Assembly (NCBI GenBank): GCA_007844125.1
Contig: CM017558.1
Location: 29,505,264-29,569,263, forward strand
Source: Sinonovacula constricta
Taxonomy: Eukaryota; Mollusca; Bivalvia; Cardiida; Solecurtidae
Reading direction: 5' to 3'
DNA: 64,000 nt
The notes under the pieces were generated by a model, which saw only the letters and a list, made by a program, of their open reading frames with translations, searched no databases and was not told the origin of the DNA. Shown here piece after piece: positions 27,000 to 56,155 of this stretch. Made by a program: the position numbers and the translations under genes. Position 1 is the first letter of the stretch; each line of letters starts with the position of its first letter.

Positions 27000-28136
27000 T
27001 TTTTGTTTGTTGTTGTTGTTGTTGTTGTTGTTGTTTTGGTAGCCTATCTTCCCGAATTCCACAATACAAATCCGGAACATGTTTCTGTCCATCCAATTTT
27101 ATTTTATCAACTCAAGTAGCTACCGGCAGTTAAAATATGTAAAACTGTCTTTAGTTTGTACTTTTTGTAGCATAGTAATTTCGATTCAGTAGCACATCTG
27201 GGACTTTTGACGCCATGATGTTAATGTCCCAGTTTAATTTACATGCCAAATTCTTAATATAACGACAATACAATGTTATAAAAAGCACTGTAGTTATCAT
27301 TTTATTTTGTCGTAAACATGTTTATGTAGCCGTAACATCCTGTTAACCAGACGCAATCCGGACAGTGTTTGCGGTTATCCGGATTGCGAATTAGGGATGT
27401 CAACGAATACCTTTTTCGGCCCTAAATCCAATGAGCGGTCTTTGGAAAAACGACGCTAATTTAACAATATTTGCTGGAAATTGCTGATAATTGATAGTTG
27501 TATTTCGTTTGGTCCTACATCAAATAACGCTCGGTAAAATGCGGCTCCGGTCCAGTATTGTGTTTATCTGTTGTGTCATATATTGATTTCCTCGTAGGAA
27601 ATCTGGTAATGTTGGCATAATTTAGGCACGCTTACATGTTACTAATTGTACCTGTAACTTCTGTAAGTACTTTATTAGATAAAAATATTTGTTTGAGAAC
27701 TTTTGAACTTATGTCAATCAACTCCTGGAAAATATTTAACAGAAGACTTAATTTCCGTAATTCTTACATATATTTTGTTTAGCATAAACTCCATTGATTG
27801 ATTGATTGCGAGAAAATGGCGTACGTTTGGATGTTATTGTTGTTATTTTTGTTTGTCGTTGTTTTTTACTGTCGATTTAATCAAATCTTATATTGATTAT
27901 CCTTATAGCCTTATACATTTTGTGCATCTTGCAACAATTTAATACATATCAAACAAGTCAAACAAGAAGAATATGGTACAGGAGAGTGACCTAAAATAAC
28001 AACAAATGATCCAAAATTGGGTCCGACGTTAATACAAACGAACTGCACCGACCAATGCCCGTCAAAATCATAATTTGTAATGAAAACATTGTACATTTAC
28101 ATTGTAAATTATATAAAACAGTAGCATGCATATATC
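27000..28136. other. no gene seen; (TTG)n at 27007-27034
   Basis: Apart from the short TTG run I see an imperfect inverted repeat at 27348-27385 (gacgcaatccggacagtgtt / tgcggttatccggattgcg). No coding or RNA signal. Confidence 0.45.
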
Positions 28137-28200
28137 CAGACTCAGTAGCTCAGATCAGCAGTGGAAACTACCGTTCAAAAAGCCTCGGGTTCGAATCATA
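28137..28200 (+). repeat. tRNA-like fragment (SINE head relic)
   Basis: CTCAGTAGCTCAGATCAGC resembles an A box and CTCGGGTTCGAATCA a B box, about 40 bp apart. No acceptor stem pairs. The corresponding site in the paralogous segment at 21.78 kb has only the first half. Confidence 0.4.
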
Positions 28201-29579
28201 TAAAACTGAATTTTGTGTACACTATTTTTATCTTCTCTTTCTGTTACATATTTTCAACTCTAAAATGTTCTGACTAAGAAGTTTCCATTTTTTTCTTTTA
28301 AAACCCAGAACATTGAAAATTGTTTGGAAAATGTAAAGCAACGTGCTCTCCATAGTTACAATGGCTTTCATTGTAGAGATTGCTTTGTATTGGATTTCGC
28401 ACTGCACAATAATGTTGAGGAAGATTAATTGTATTATTGATACTGTTGCAAGGAAATCTAGTCACATTTCGTTGTACGATTCTGTGAGATTGTGCAACGC
28501 TTTGAAATAAACCTTAGACATTAGCTCTTGAACATAATAAGAACCTCGTTAATATTTTCTTCAATGTTCATCGATTTCTTAAGAAACTTCTGAAGGACGC
28601 AACTGAACGTTTTAGTCGGTTCTCCTTAAACAAGGGTTAGACAACGATGTAGTTGGCCAATGTAACGCATGTTATGCTTAAGTCTAAACAGCATATCAAA
28701 ACATTAAATTTTCCCTATGCCAACTTTTTCAAAACAAATGCAGAGAGCTTTATTTTTATTTTATTATTTAAGGATGCTGACGATTAATACAATTTATTTC
28801 ATCATGTACTGGCTGATTTTAAAACTAACCCGCTGCATTAGGCTGTTGTTCTGAATCCATTTGTGATGATATATTTATATAATAGTCATTATATTGGTTG
28901 CTTAAAATCAGGCTTAATATAATCTCTCACAGAGGATTCGACTGTCATTCCCTTTTTTTTAATTTGAAGCAGTAAAAGCCATTGTAAACAATTGCAATCC
29001 TTAATATTTCCATGTGGTATAAGAGCAATTAAAGAAAACCCTAGTTTTAAATTTTTAGGTTTTGCAGGCAGAAACCGTTTAGTACAACGGCAATTTTTTG
29101 ACGTATGAACCCTTAGTAAAAGTCCTACTGTTGTATATACATGTACACTGTATTTTCGATTTTCGAAATGATAGAAATATATTAGTAATCTTTATTTTAG
29201 GAAGGGTATTTTCATATGCATTACATCAGATTTTTTGTTTTGTTTTGAATTTGCAAATTGTTACCATAATGCTCAAACAATTGTAGATACTTTTATCTCA
29301 TTTCAGCAACAGACAGTTTCTTTATAGATTTTGCAGTCTGGCGCGTTTTCGACGTTAGATAATTGAGGAAATCGTATTTATTTTACAAGAACTGTAGACC
29401 AAATACATACCCACAATGGAAGTGACAGAATGCATTTGAAAAGCTTTAGTGATGGCCCTTTATAAAAAGAGGGAATTACAGATAATTGGGGGGAAAATAC
29501 TAGTGCTCGATGACCTTCGAAATGACTGCTACGTTGCAGGATTGTATTTTGTGTTGATTATTTATAAAACCTGCTAGGC

Positions 29580-30003
29580 AGATATAGTGCTACCTTTAAT
29601 GAGTGGGGCATGCCGTAAAAGACGGGCACGATATAACACCCAGTCACCGGCCGCAATAGCTCAGGTGGTAGAGCGTCGGCTTGCGGATCGCGAGGTCGTG
29701 GATTCAAACCCCGGCCGGGTCAAACCAAAGACTTTGAAGTTGGTAGCAGTGGCTTCCCTCCTAACGCTCGGGGCTAAGGATACAGCATTACGCCTGACTC
29801 GTCGGTGTCCGTATAATGGACCGGCCGCGTTCAGTCCCAGGGCACCTCGTAAGTGCCCATGTGCTATACTGATAGAAATATCGATGCACAGTATCGGCCA
29901 AAATGCCGGCTAATCCCATCCCATCCCTAACACCAAGTCACATTATCCTGATACCTTTAAGACCCGTCAAGGAATAATATTTACTTGAGCGTTGAAAAAT
30001 ATA
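29580..30003 (-). mobile_element. old SINE family B copy split by a family A insertion
   Basis: Left part 29580-29647 (gatatagtgctaccttta ... ataacacccagtcac) and right part 29928-30003 (caccaagtcacattatcctg ... ttacttgagcgtt) are adjacent segments of family B in its minus orientation, separated by the SINE at 29648-29927. Confidence 0.7.
29648..29927 (+). mobile_element. tRNA-derived SINE, family A, nested in family B
   Basis: It begins GGCCGCAATAGCTCAGGTGG (A box) and has B box GGATTCAAACC. The body runs through aagactttgaagttggtag to the end gccggctaatcccatccc. It is flanked by taacacccagtcac (29634-29647) and taacaccaagtcac (29928-29941), a 14-bp target duplication with one mismatch, so it is a retroposed copy. 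Confidence 0.85.
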
Positions 30004-30219
30004 CACGATTTATCTAAAGGTTAGTTCGATTTCTTTCTTTTTTTTATTCATTGATTTTTTTGTAGTTTACTATTTTTATTGATATGTCTTCCCATTTCGC
30101 TGTAGTTATACTACATTAATGTCAAAATTGCTACATCGCATCAGAATGTAAATTTAAAAAAAAAACTTTTTTAATTATATATGGTCTTCTATAGAATGGT
30201 TTCAGGCAGTAATGTAATT

Positions 30220-30640
30220 CTGTGTGCAGAATCGACAGACTTTTTTTCCCGCTCAATTTTACTGATCATAATACAATTATGTGTCCACAAACGAAGGCCT
30301 TTGTTTCCCGTTCAACTTAACAGATCCAAATACCATCCTGTGACCACAACCGAAGGGCTGTTTTGTTGTTGTTTGTTTGTTTGTATTTTGTTTGTAATGT
30401 TGTTGTTTTAGTGTTTTGTTCATCTTTACAGCTCCTAATACAATCTTGGGACCACAAACGAATGGATCTTGTTTTCGCTTTACTAAATTGATCTTAATAC
30501 AATCCGGTGACACAAACGAAGGACTTTGGTTATCGCTCAACTGTATAGATTCTAATACAACAGTGAACACAAACGAAGCACTTTGGTTATTGCTCAGCGG
30601 TATAGATTCTAATACAATCCTGTGCAGAGGGTTAAGAAAA
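30220..30640 (+). repeat. degenerate 60-75-bp tandem repeat
   Basis: About six to seven copies of (g)accacaaacgaagg-cttt / ggttatcgctcaactgtata / gattctaatacaatcctgtg. A two- to three-copy version sits at 23360-23500 in the paralogous segment. Confidence 0.8.
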
Positions 30641-32287
30641 AACGTTGTTTTTCGCCTAATTGTACTAATCCTATATGCATGTCTAAAGTCCTAAACATTT
30701 TGCGAACATGACTCGCTGTCATTCCGATAACATACTGAACATTGCCGTTACCTTAGCATTGCAATATTTATGTCTTCGCTATTGGCGTGCGTTATAATAA
30801 ACACATAATATCTGCACACCCCCTTATTTGTGACAGAACGGGAGATATTCTGTTAGATGAATGACGATTATAAATCTGAAGAACAATTAGAAATTACATT
30901 CCACCTTCAGAGCTTTAATTTAAAGCATCGTTTAAAATAAAATTGATCTCAGTTGCGTGGTTGGATTAAATCTTGTTTGCTTGGCTCTTTCGTTTAATTA
31001 AAATAAATGTTCCCAGCCTATGTCACTGCACCGTCTAAACATTTGGAATTTAGATAGATTACATGTATCTGTGCAGTAAACAAAAGGAATGCAAGTTTAT
31101 TTTTTCACAGAAGTAAATAAAAAGAAATCTGTTGAAAATATGAAGCATAAGAACTCTATCTTGTTTCCTTACTAGTTCATTATGATGGAAAATGTCAAAG
31201 AAATTTAAATGTGAGTCGAAACTTCTGGAAGCTTGTCGATTGTTTTTTATGAAAGTGGATATAGAATTGTAAGAGCCCAGTGTAATTTTGAAGATGTCAG
31301 GAACTTGATGAAGAACATTCTCCCTTGCCAATAAAGTTATTCAGGATTAATTACGTTAAAATTAATGTGTTTTTTTTCATACTTTTTTGTTTATCATACG
31401 TAATTAAACAAGGGTTTGCTAACTTTCTCCGTGCATGTAAGTTTTATCCATAAATAAAATAAATCGAAATTCGTCCATGACGTTTAGTGATATAAAGTGC
31501 ACGCAGCTGTGCATTGTTTTCTAGAAACTTTGTTGTTGTTTTTTACCATAATACGATTTACAAACCACAGACTGTAATCTTTGTGAGGAAGAGGCTAGAC
31601 AATTTCTCAAATCGATTCATGTAATTGTGCATTTAATTAAAAAAATCTGTAGAATCTAGTGTAGCAGTGTTTCTATCAACATTTTAACTAAGTGTAAATA
31701 AGTGTCTATAAAAAGTATTTGACCCTAATCTGTAAACAAATCAAGACACATTCCCACTGAAAGAACTATAAGTGTATGCTTGACCTTCCTATCAATCAAA
31801 TGTGGACACTTCTGCCCTGTATTATCTGCGAGAGGCAAAAACCTCATCTCCACCATGTTACAGTTCAGTAAAAGGATGCAACTGGTCTCTCATTAACTAT
31901 CATTACGCCTTAAATGACATGGTATGGACCGGATCTAGGCTATGAGCTCGACAACATGTTACATGGTAAGCATACCAAGTAGTACGCCGTTGTTAAACGT
32001 CATTAAAGATATTGGGAAGTGGAATGTGGCCTTATCAGTGAGGTAAATGGTTTGAATGTGGGTTGTAGGGATAGATTATGTGGTCACGATCTCAGGCTGC
32101 TGTGGTGCTCACTATGGTCTCACTGTATGGTGTTATCTTCGGGGGAGATACTCTAAAAAGGCAATATCCAATCCCTTCAACCCAGTAAAGCAGGCAAAAG
32201 TTTGGAGAATAATCGTGTTCAACCAAATGTTGTTAACCGATAACTGACAAAGCCTCACCTACCACTAAATCTCTCCCTCATATTGTC

Positions 32288-32485
32288 TGAAATAAAGTTA
32301 CAAGGGGCAATAACTCATGCAATTTTCATCTGATCATAACGAAAATATCAGGTGCAACGGTTCCTATGATACTCGAGATAATTATGAAGTACGCACAAAA
32401 CTGTAAAGTAACCCCTGATAATATTGTGTTCAAGGACGGACAGACGCGGATGGGCGAACAGACATCCCAATCCCAGTATACCCTT
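32288..32485 (+). repeat. mollusc-type dispersed repeat (ggggcaataactc ... ggacggacagacg)
   Basis: It starts acaaggggcaataactcatg and ends in the ggacggacagacgcggatgg / cgaacagaca tract. Sequences of this design are very frequent in bivalve genomes. Shorter relatives with ggggcataactctgcc and ggggcatatctccacc are at 44955-45000 and 45490-45530. Confidence 0.5.
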
Positions 32486-32867
32486 TCCTCAATTTCGAAG
32501 AGAAGAAAAGGGGTAATAATTCTTCAACATGTTCATTGGCATTGGAAGTGTCCTCCTTAGTCCACCTACCGAAATATAACCTCATACTGTGATACCACAC
32601 ACTTTGTAATATACACAGAGACGTCATGAGGAGATGTCGTAAAATCAATGTCAAGCTTAAATCACATGGACAATCCGCTCTACTATTTTTCGGCGGGAAT
32701 CTATTCCCAACCCTTTTCCTGATACCACTGCAGCCTGATGCTGTGTCCATCCATCCCACCCTTGGTAACCCATTAACTCCCCACTGTAAAGCCAGATAAA
32801 GCCACTTTTTAATTTCCAAAGCCTTTAAAGAATTTAAAGGCTAATCATATACTCATTTGTTAATCCT

Positions 32868-33085
32868 CTGATTATTGAGCCTCTCGCCGCGTGGGTTCGA
32901 GTCCACGTGGGGGCGAAGGACTTAATTTGGGAAGGTCTTTACGCTGACTAGCGGTGCGCCGGTGGTTCAACTCAGACATTTGTATGGGGTCTGCCTCCAC
33001 CAAATAGCAGGACGTCGCTATAATTATTATAATTAGTCGTTTCGATGTTCATTGTATATCAAAATAATAATAATAATAATAAACT
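32868..33085 (+). mobile_element. SINE family C, plus orientation, with (AAT)n tail
   Basis: It holds the tRNA-like head CGTGGGTTCGAGTCC (B box), the body gggcgaaggacttaat...ctgactag, and ends in AATAATAATAATAATAATAA. This copy fixes the element's orientation and 3' tail. Confidence 0.7.
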
Positions 33086-33455
33086 CATTAAACTAGCCAA
33101 CCTCGCGCATGTATACACGACCGTCCTATCAATCAAACGCTGCCTTCCTGCCCATTGACATCTATGGGAGAAACAGACTTGATCTATGCCTTGTTATATA
33201 TCTGTACAGAGTCGGCTAGTCGCTCATCAACAATAATTAGTGCTCACGTGTCATGGCATTGACCGTATTTTGGCTAGAAACCGTATTTTGGCTAGAAACT
33301 AGGCAGAATATTGCGGAGTACTGATAAAGTCCAATAAGACTTAACTTCGTCTAGTGGAACATCAGATATTGGCATCGGTGTTTTATAACGCGATTACTTA
33401 CAGAGAAACAAAGAAAGGAGTAATGCCATGCTTAAGTCAATAGAAGGAGACATTT

Positions 33456-33706
33456 TAGGCGATACTGTGCAGCGACATTTCTATCATTATAGCACAGGGG
33501 CACTTATGAGGTACCCAGGGACTGAACCCGGCCGGTCCATTTTACTGACATCTACGAGTCAGGCATAATGATGTCCCCTTAGCCCCGAGCGTTAGCAGGG
33601 AGGCCACTACTACCAACTTCAAAGTCTTTGGTTTGACCCGGTCGGGTTTTGAACCCACGACCTCCAGATCCGCAAGCCGACGCTCTACCAATTGAGGGAG
33701 ACATTT
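33456..33706 (-). mobile_element. SINE family A with target duplication
   Basis: It has the family A body in reverse, from gatactgtgcagcgacattt to the tRNA-like head. It is flanked by ggagacattt at 33446-33455 and 33707-33716. The cca-cat-cc tail is missing. Confidence 0.8.
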
Positions 33707-33716
33707 AAAGTCATCA

Positions 33717-35754
33717 ATATACAGTATGAATTTATCAAAATACCCGCACTCAGAATATGCCAAAGAACTTATTATCAAGATTTCACAGAAGGGTGTGTAG
33801 TCTTTATTTTTAACGCTGTAGAATATCTAAGTATCACTCGCAGAAATATTTAGAGGTGAAAACGAAGGGGCGTAACACAGCCTAAATTAATTTTAGGATT
33901 ACCTGCTCTTACAACATGGGGTGGGGGTGGGGGGCCTTCATTTTTTAAGTGAAAAAGTATAAAATGTCTGAAGTGAATGTCTTTACCGCTTAGGAAAAAT
34001 GGTCTTTTCCTAAAAGGTTAACAGACATCGGCGTGAGGATATTACAATAGCTCTTTGTAAAGTGGAGCTTAAACTTGAAATTCTATAGAAACCACATTTT
34101 GCAATTTGTTTATATCTATCATCAACTTGGATAGGATGTGGTATCAATGAATTGCACAGTAAAGTGTTAAAGATGCAAAAGTAACACTGGTGAAGTCAAA
34201 ATTTCAGTTTTAGAATGAGCTCCCCAGAGATATGTATCTTCAAGTGGATCCAAAGGTTGAGAAGTACCTTAGAGTTTGACGATTCCCACAAGCACTATAG
34301 CTTAACACATTTTATGATGTTCATTTTTTTGGTTTTGTGCAAAACATTTTAACATTAAAATCAAAGGCAGTACAAGGTATGAATATCAATTGTAGTTTAT
34401 TTTAAGATTAAATAAGTAAATAAGAGAAAATAAATATATTAAATATATAAATAAAATAAATAAATAATAAATAAGTAAATAAATAAGTAAATAAATAAAA
34501 AAAGATTTTTTTTTCATTGTTAAGTTTAAGAATAAAATAAGATTCCCTTTTAATCGCTTTTTTTACAATAAGTTTTACAGATATCAAGAAATAAAAAATA
34601 AATAATTAATTTTTGTATCGTTTTGTCGGTTTAAAGGCACACAAATACACAAATATTTTCATAGTTTATTTGTGAACATGTTGAAAACAAGAACAAGATA
34701 TCAAATTGTTCTTTGTTTCCATTTTTCAGAAATGTTTTAACATTTAACAATCTTTGTACATTAAGCACTTTGCTACCACCGCTGGCATGGTTCAACATTA
34801 ATTTAATAATCAGAGTAAAAAGTTTAGAGGGAATCAATGTGAAACTATTCAAAACATTTTACAGGATTTTATTTAGATTTTCATGTATTTTGATTTCATG
34901 ATTCTTTATATACTTATGATCCACAAGAAAACATGGAACAGAAGTCTTAAAATAAATAAAAAAATAGTTGACAATGCGTCAAAATTTGGTAATAAATAAT
35001 ATTTTTTTGTTTATTCATGACCTCTTTATAACTGTAGAAATAAAATTAAATACCAGTGAATTGGCAATTGGCATTGACTGTTGCAGAGAATTCTCTCATC
35101 TACATAATATCTTTAACCCTTTTTTGGCTCTTCATGCTTTTTTAAGTATGTATTTCAAGTCATTCAACAATTTTAAAAAAACAACATGTTAAATCACATT
35201 TCAGAAGGGCAAAGGTGTCCTCAAAATAGAGTCTTCTATAAAACTGTTTTTTTTTTTCAATTTACCTGATAATCTCAAATGATAACATCCTAATTGCATT
35301 CCATTTCCTCTTGAAAATAATTAAAATTAATTCTGAATATCAACAGCATGACAATTTAATCGACCTTCAACTTGTAACTTTTCTGCTGTATTTTGCACTG
35401 TTGCTTGAAGCTCTCGAAAATTATTTCCAGACAACTCTGCCGTACTCTTCAACAACCAGTCTCACAGTGTTATCTCCCTTGAATAGAACAGTCCGGCTAG
35501 GATCTTAATTCAGTTATCACTCAACATGGCTGGTTCTGAAACTGCACAGGATGTTATTATTTCATAAGTTAATATTCTGAATTGATTTTCCCTAGGCTGT
35601 TTGTTTTTTTGCATATTAATCCACAATCAGATAATTAAACCAAAATTCAGCATTCTGAAACAAGACCAAAAACCCGAAGCCACACTTTGTCATTTAAAGC
35701 AAGATAGCCAATTTAAATATTACAGAAAGAAAAAACAACTTAAGAGCTATTGCT
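33717..35754. other. AT-rich sequence downstream of ABCE1, nothing recognised
   Basis: Only the AAATA tract and chance frames are seen. No neighbouring gene is detectable within reach of the ABCE1 3' end. Confidence 0.45.
34425..34500 (+). repeat. AAATA-type low-complexity tract
   Basis: Repeated aataaataagtaaataaata units. Confidence 0.85.
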
Positions 35755-36342
35755 TTATTTGTTATCAACATGCTCATATGAACTCCATATTTCTGTGCCT
35801 GTACAGTGGTCATAGTACCAGAACCAGCCAAGTTGAGTATATCCTGAACCGAGACTCAAGCCAGTTACTGCCACTGTGAGACTATACGCTATAAACCACT
35901 CACTCGGCCTGCAGCACGTGTCAGGAACCAGCCACGGTGCCGGCCCTGACCTTAACTTTCTGGGTTGCCATGGAGATCTGAAACCCATCCATTCTGATGA
36001 TGGCATAACAAGAAGTCTATTTGCAGGGACATAGGTACATTTGGCCATTACATCCTTCCCAACACTATAAATCTGATTCTTGAGTTCATTTCTATAGGTA
36101 CTTTTGGTAATCACTGCTTTTCCATCAATACATTTATTTTTCTCTTTATTCATATAACTGTCTTTGACAATGGTCCTTTTCCATCCTTTAGATAAAATGA
36201 CATCATTTTGATATATTGACAGCGGTCCAGATATTGTCTGACCACATGTAATGACCTTCACCGCCGGCTGACCAGCCGTCCCAATTACATGACGACCCCA
36301 CACTTGCAGGCTGTTTCTGGAGAAAAGTGGTTCATATGACAC
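35755..36342 (-). other. 195-codon open frame just downstream of the ABCE1 stop, unidentified
   Basis: The frame opens 12 nt after the ABCE1 stop and runs 195 codons. It resembles no family I know. Its last third (35808-35911) looks tRNA-like on the same strand (GGCCGAGTGAGTGGTTTATAG ... GTCTCGGTTCAGGAT), which suggests a SINE remnant rather than protein. The part at 35920-36010 is GC-rich and open in more than one frame. It most likely represents transposon-derived 3' flank; a real small gene is not excluded. Confidence 0.25.
36133..36150 (-). terminator. two poly(A) signals, candidate ABCE1 3' end
   Basis: On the minus strand AATAAA occurs at 36145-36150 and again at 36133-36138, about 205-220 nt after the ABCE1 stop. 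They are the first canonical signals downstream, so a short 3' UTR is likely. This is inference from the motif and spacing only. Confidence 0.5.
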
Positions 36343-36354
36343 AGTTGGGCTGCC

Positions 36355-54005
<17,651 letters not shown>

Positions 54006-54192
54006 CTTTGGCAGTTAATCTGAAATAAAACAAAATCACTGAACAAAATTTATCTTGACTGTTTTCAACAAAAAAACATAAAAAATCAGAAACTTTGACA
54101 ACAACCTTGAAACTTCTGTATTGTAGATGTAAACAAATTACAGTTACTAGAAATATGTCATTTAAATATGAAGTGTTGCGCAACAACGTTAC

Positions 54193-54720
54193 CTTGGTGG
54201 CAATATTTTTAGTAAAAGAACCGATAAGGCAATACTCAACGTAATAAAATCACGATCATAAAATTATTTAGTTACAAATAAAAATGTAATAATTAATCTG
54301 TCTTATATGTTATATAAGATTTGGATCCAAAAAGTCAACCCGGTCACACAGATCCGCCGCCATATGTCAAACGCAACGTGAGTCGTGAGGGTGGATGGGG
54401 AAGGTCCATGTATAATAAATTGGACCCTCTAACTATGATTCGAATTCTTATAAAACAAGGGAAATATATATGAAAAAAAGAGGACTTTTTACCTTCAAAA
54501 GTGGCGATCAAAGTGAGTAGCGACGTTGCCGGCGATTTTAGCGCAAAAATGGCCGCTTTCGTCGTGAGCATGTGTAAATAGCCGGTGAGACTATAGATTA
54601 TTTCCCTGATAAAAAGTCCCAATTTCCGAAACACTTCCGCTTCAGTCGTAACTTCTCGGATTAGTCTACAATGTAGGTTACAAACTGGCAATTGTACCAG
54701 TGAACCCGGAGATCTTAATT
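54193..54720 (-). promoter_or_regulatory. ABCE1 promoter / noncoding first exon region
   Basis: The start-codon exon has an acceptor upstream of the ATG, so transcription starts in a more distal exon. The stretch 54340-54700 is richer in CpG than its surroundings and offers minus-strand donors at TTGAAG|gtaaaa (exon edge 54493) and CCAAG|gtaacg (edge 54193). The plus strand also has ATGGCCGCTTTCGTC followed by gtgagc at 54547-54567, so a divergent transcript is possible. I see no TATA box that decides the start. Confidence 0.4.
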
Positions 54721-55312
54721 TACTGCAAATAAGAACAAACAAAACAATTAAAAATAATTATAAAATTACCAGATTACTTGCAATAATTAAGAAACTTTTT
54801 TTTTTCACAACTTGGTTTTGTTTTCTCGGTCCACGATGTCACTGGTATTATTTATTCTGATGTTGTAATACCTTTTTGCTTTTAGCATCTGTTTCATATA
54901 TAAATTCAGAGTATTATAAGTACAAATTAATTTTATTCAACAAATTGAAGCATTTATTTATTATATTTTTTCTGAGTTGACTATCCTATTCAATACATGT
55001 GCACTTTTTTTGTGTTAACCTTTTTTATCACATTGTGGACTTTTTCTTAAGTTCATTCGATCGACATCCATTTTATGCCTTTAATGGCGTATTTAGGTAT
55101 ATTTCTTTATGTAAATCCCGTACATGTGTCATTTTATACATACTGAACAAATTATATGCATATAAACTAATCTCCATTACACCTTCTGTAATCTAATTTA
55201 AAACGTTATGTGACTTTGCAATAGATAGTTTCCACATTACTGAAGATCCCTTATCTTGGCAGCCATCTTTGATGGCAACTTCAAGGGATTTTCAGATGAA
55301 TTGTATAGAAGC

Positions 55313-55350
<38 letters not shown>

Positions 55351-55728
55351 TAATTTCTTCATTTGTGGCCCAAAACTTAAAAGCTATACCCCATTGGAAA
55401 GCTCTTGAAATTCATATTTTTAGATTGCAATATTTTTAAAATTGATAACTGCACAAAGAATACATACACATAAATAAATAAAATTATTGGCCCATCCTTA
55501 AACAAAAATAACAGTGTATCTTGTTTGCTTGTATTTTTTACCCATTAAACTTACAAAATATAGTTTTGATATTTAAAATAGGTCATAAAAGCTGTTAAAT
55601 TTTATATAGAATTCAGTAAAATAGACTGAAAAAAAATACAGTGGTGAGTTTAATATAGCACACATTTCCAGATTTCGGCCTGAATTAGTTTCTGCCTTCG
55701 AAGATGGCTGCCTTAAACTGTCTTGTTA
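54721..55728. other. upstream of ABCE1, no feature beyond T34
   Basis: AT-rich, without a conserved frame. gaagatggctgcc at 55700-55712 resembles a YY1-type site but has no adjacent gene. Confidence 0.4.
55316..55349 (+). repeat. T34 homopolymer
   Basis: Thirty-four consecutive T. No retroposed gene body is visible on either side, although the minus strand would read it as a poly(A). Confidence 0.95.
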
Positions 55729-56116
55729 CAATCGGAGCACCTCGGATAATTCACGAATCATCTCTCGGATTTATTTAGGTAGTCGGATCAACTCGGCCAT
55801 TTCCCTAAATGGGATTTCTTTTGTTACAGACGTCAAAACAAAGATGGCAGCTCGGATGACAGCTCATTATAGTACGATGGTGTAAAACTTCACTTTGTGG
55901 CTGCTTCAAAATTAAATCATCCAAGTTTAATTTACCCAATGAAGCTAAGACGAAGCTGTCAAATCACGCCATTGTTTATGTTTTGTGCGAACTACACTTT
56001 AATATTTACCTGACTTCCCGGGAACAAAACGATCGTGATTTCTGTAAGTATCATTGCACCATATACATCCGAGGGACGATTTCCCGAGGACGGAATTACC
56101 CGAGGAGTTCCGATTG
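55729..56116 (-). mobile_element. MITE with CAATCGGAAC termini, copy 1
   Basis: It is 388 bp long and starts caatcggagcacctcggata; it ends in gaggagttccgattg. The core holds acaaagatggcagctcgg. The flanks tgtcttgtt and tgtcttatc agree at 7 of 9 positions with a one-base offset, so the target duplication is uncertain. Confidence 0.8.
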
Positions 56117-56155
56117 TGTCTTATCAGTGCCAATGACATCACATGGAAACTATCT

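Larger units (their letters stand above)
28290..33450 (+). repeat. segmental duplication, right copy
   Basis: It is longer than the left copy because of expanded 60-75-bp repeats at 30220-30640, an inserted SINE nest (29.58-30.0), a mollusc repeat (32.29-32.49) and a family C SINE (32.87-33.09). Confidence 0.8.

Noticed and set aside
29587..29913. 108-codon frame and its look-alikes at 33542-33778, 60049-60297 and 60404-60586
   Set aside because: They read through family A SINEs (RRLADREVV-SNPGRVKP is the translated tRNA-like head), so the similarity is that of the repeat.
55316..55349. Poly(A) tail of a processed pseudogene on the minus strand
   Set aside because: No gene-derived sequence or target duplication is recognisable next to the T34 run.
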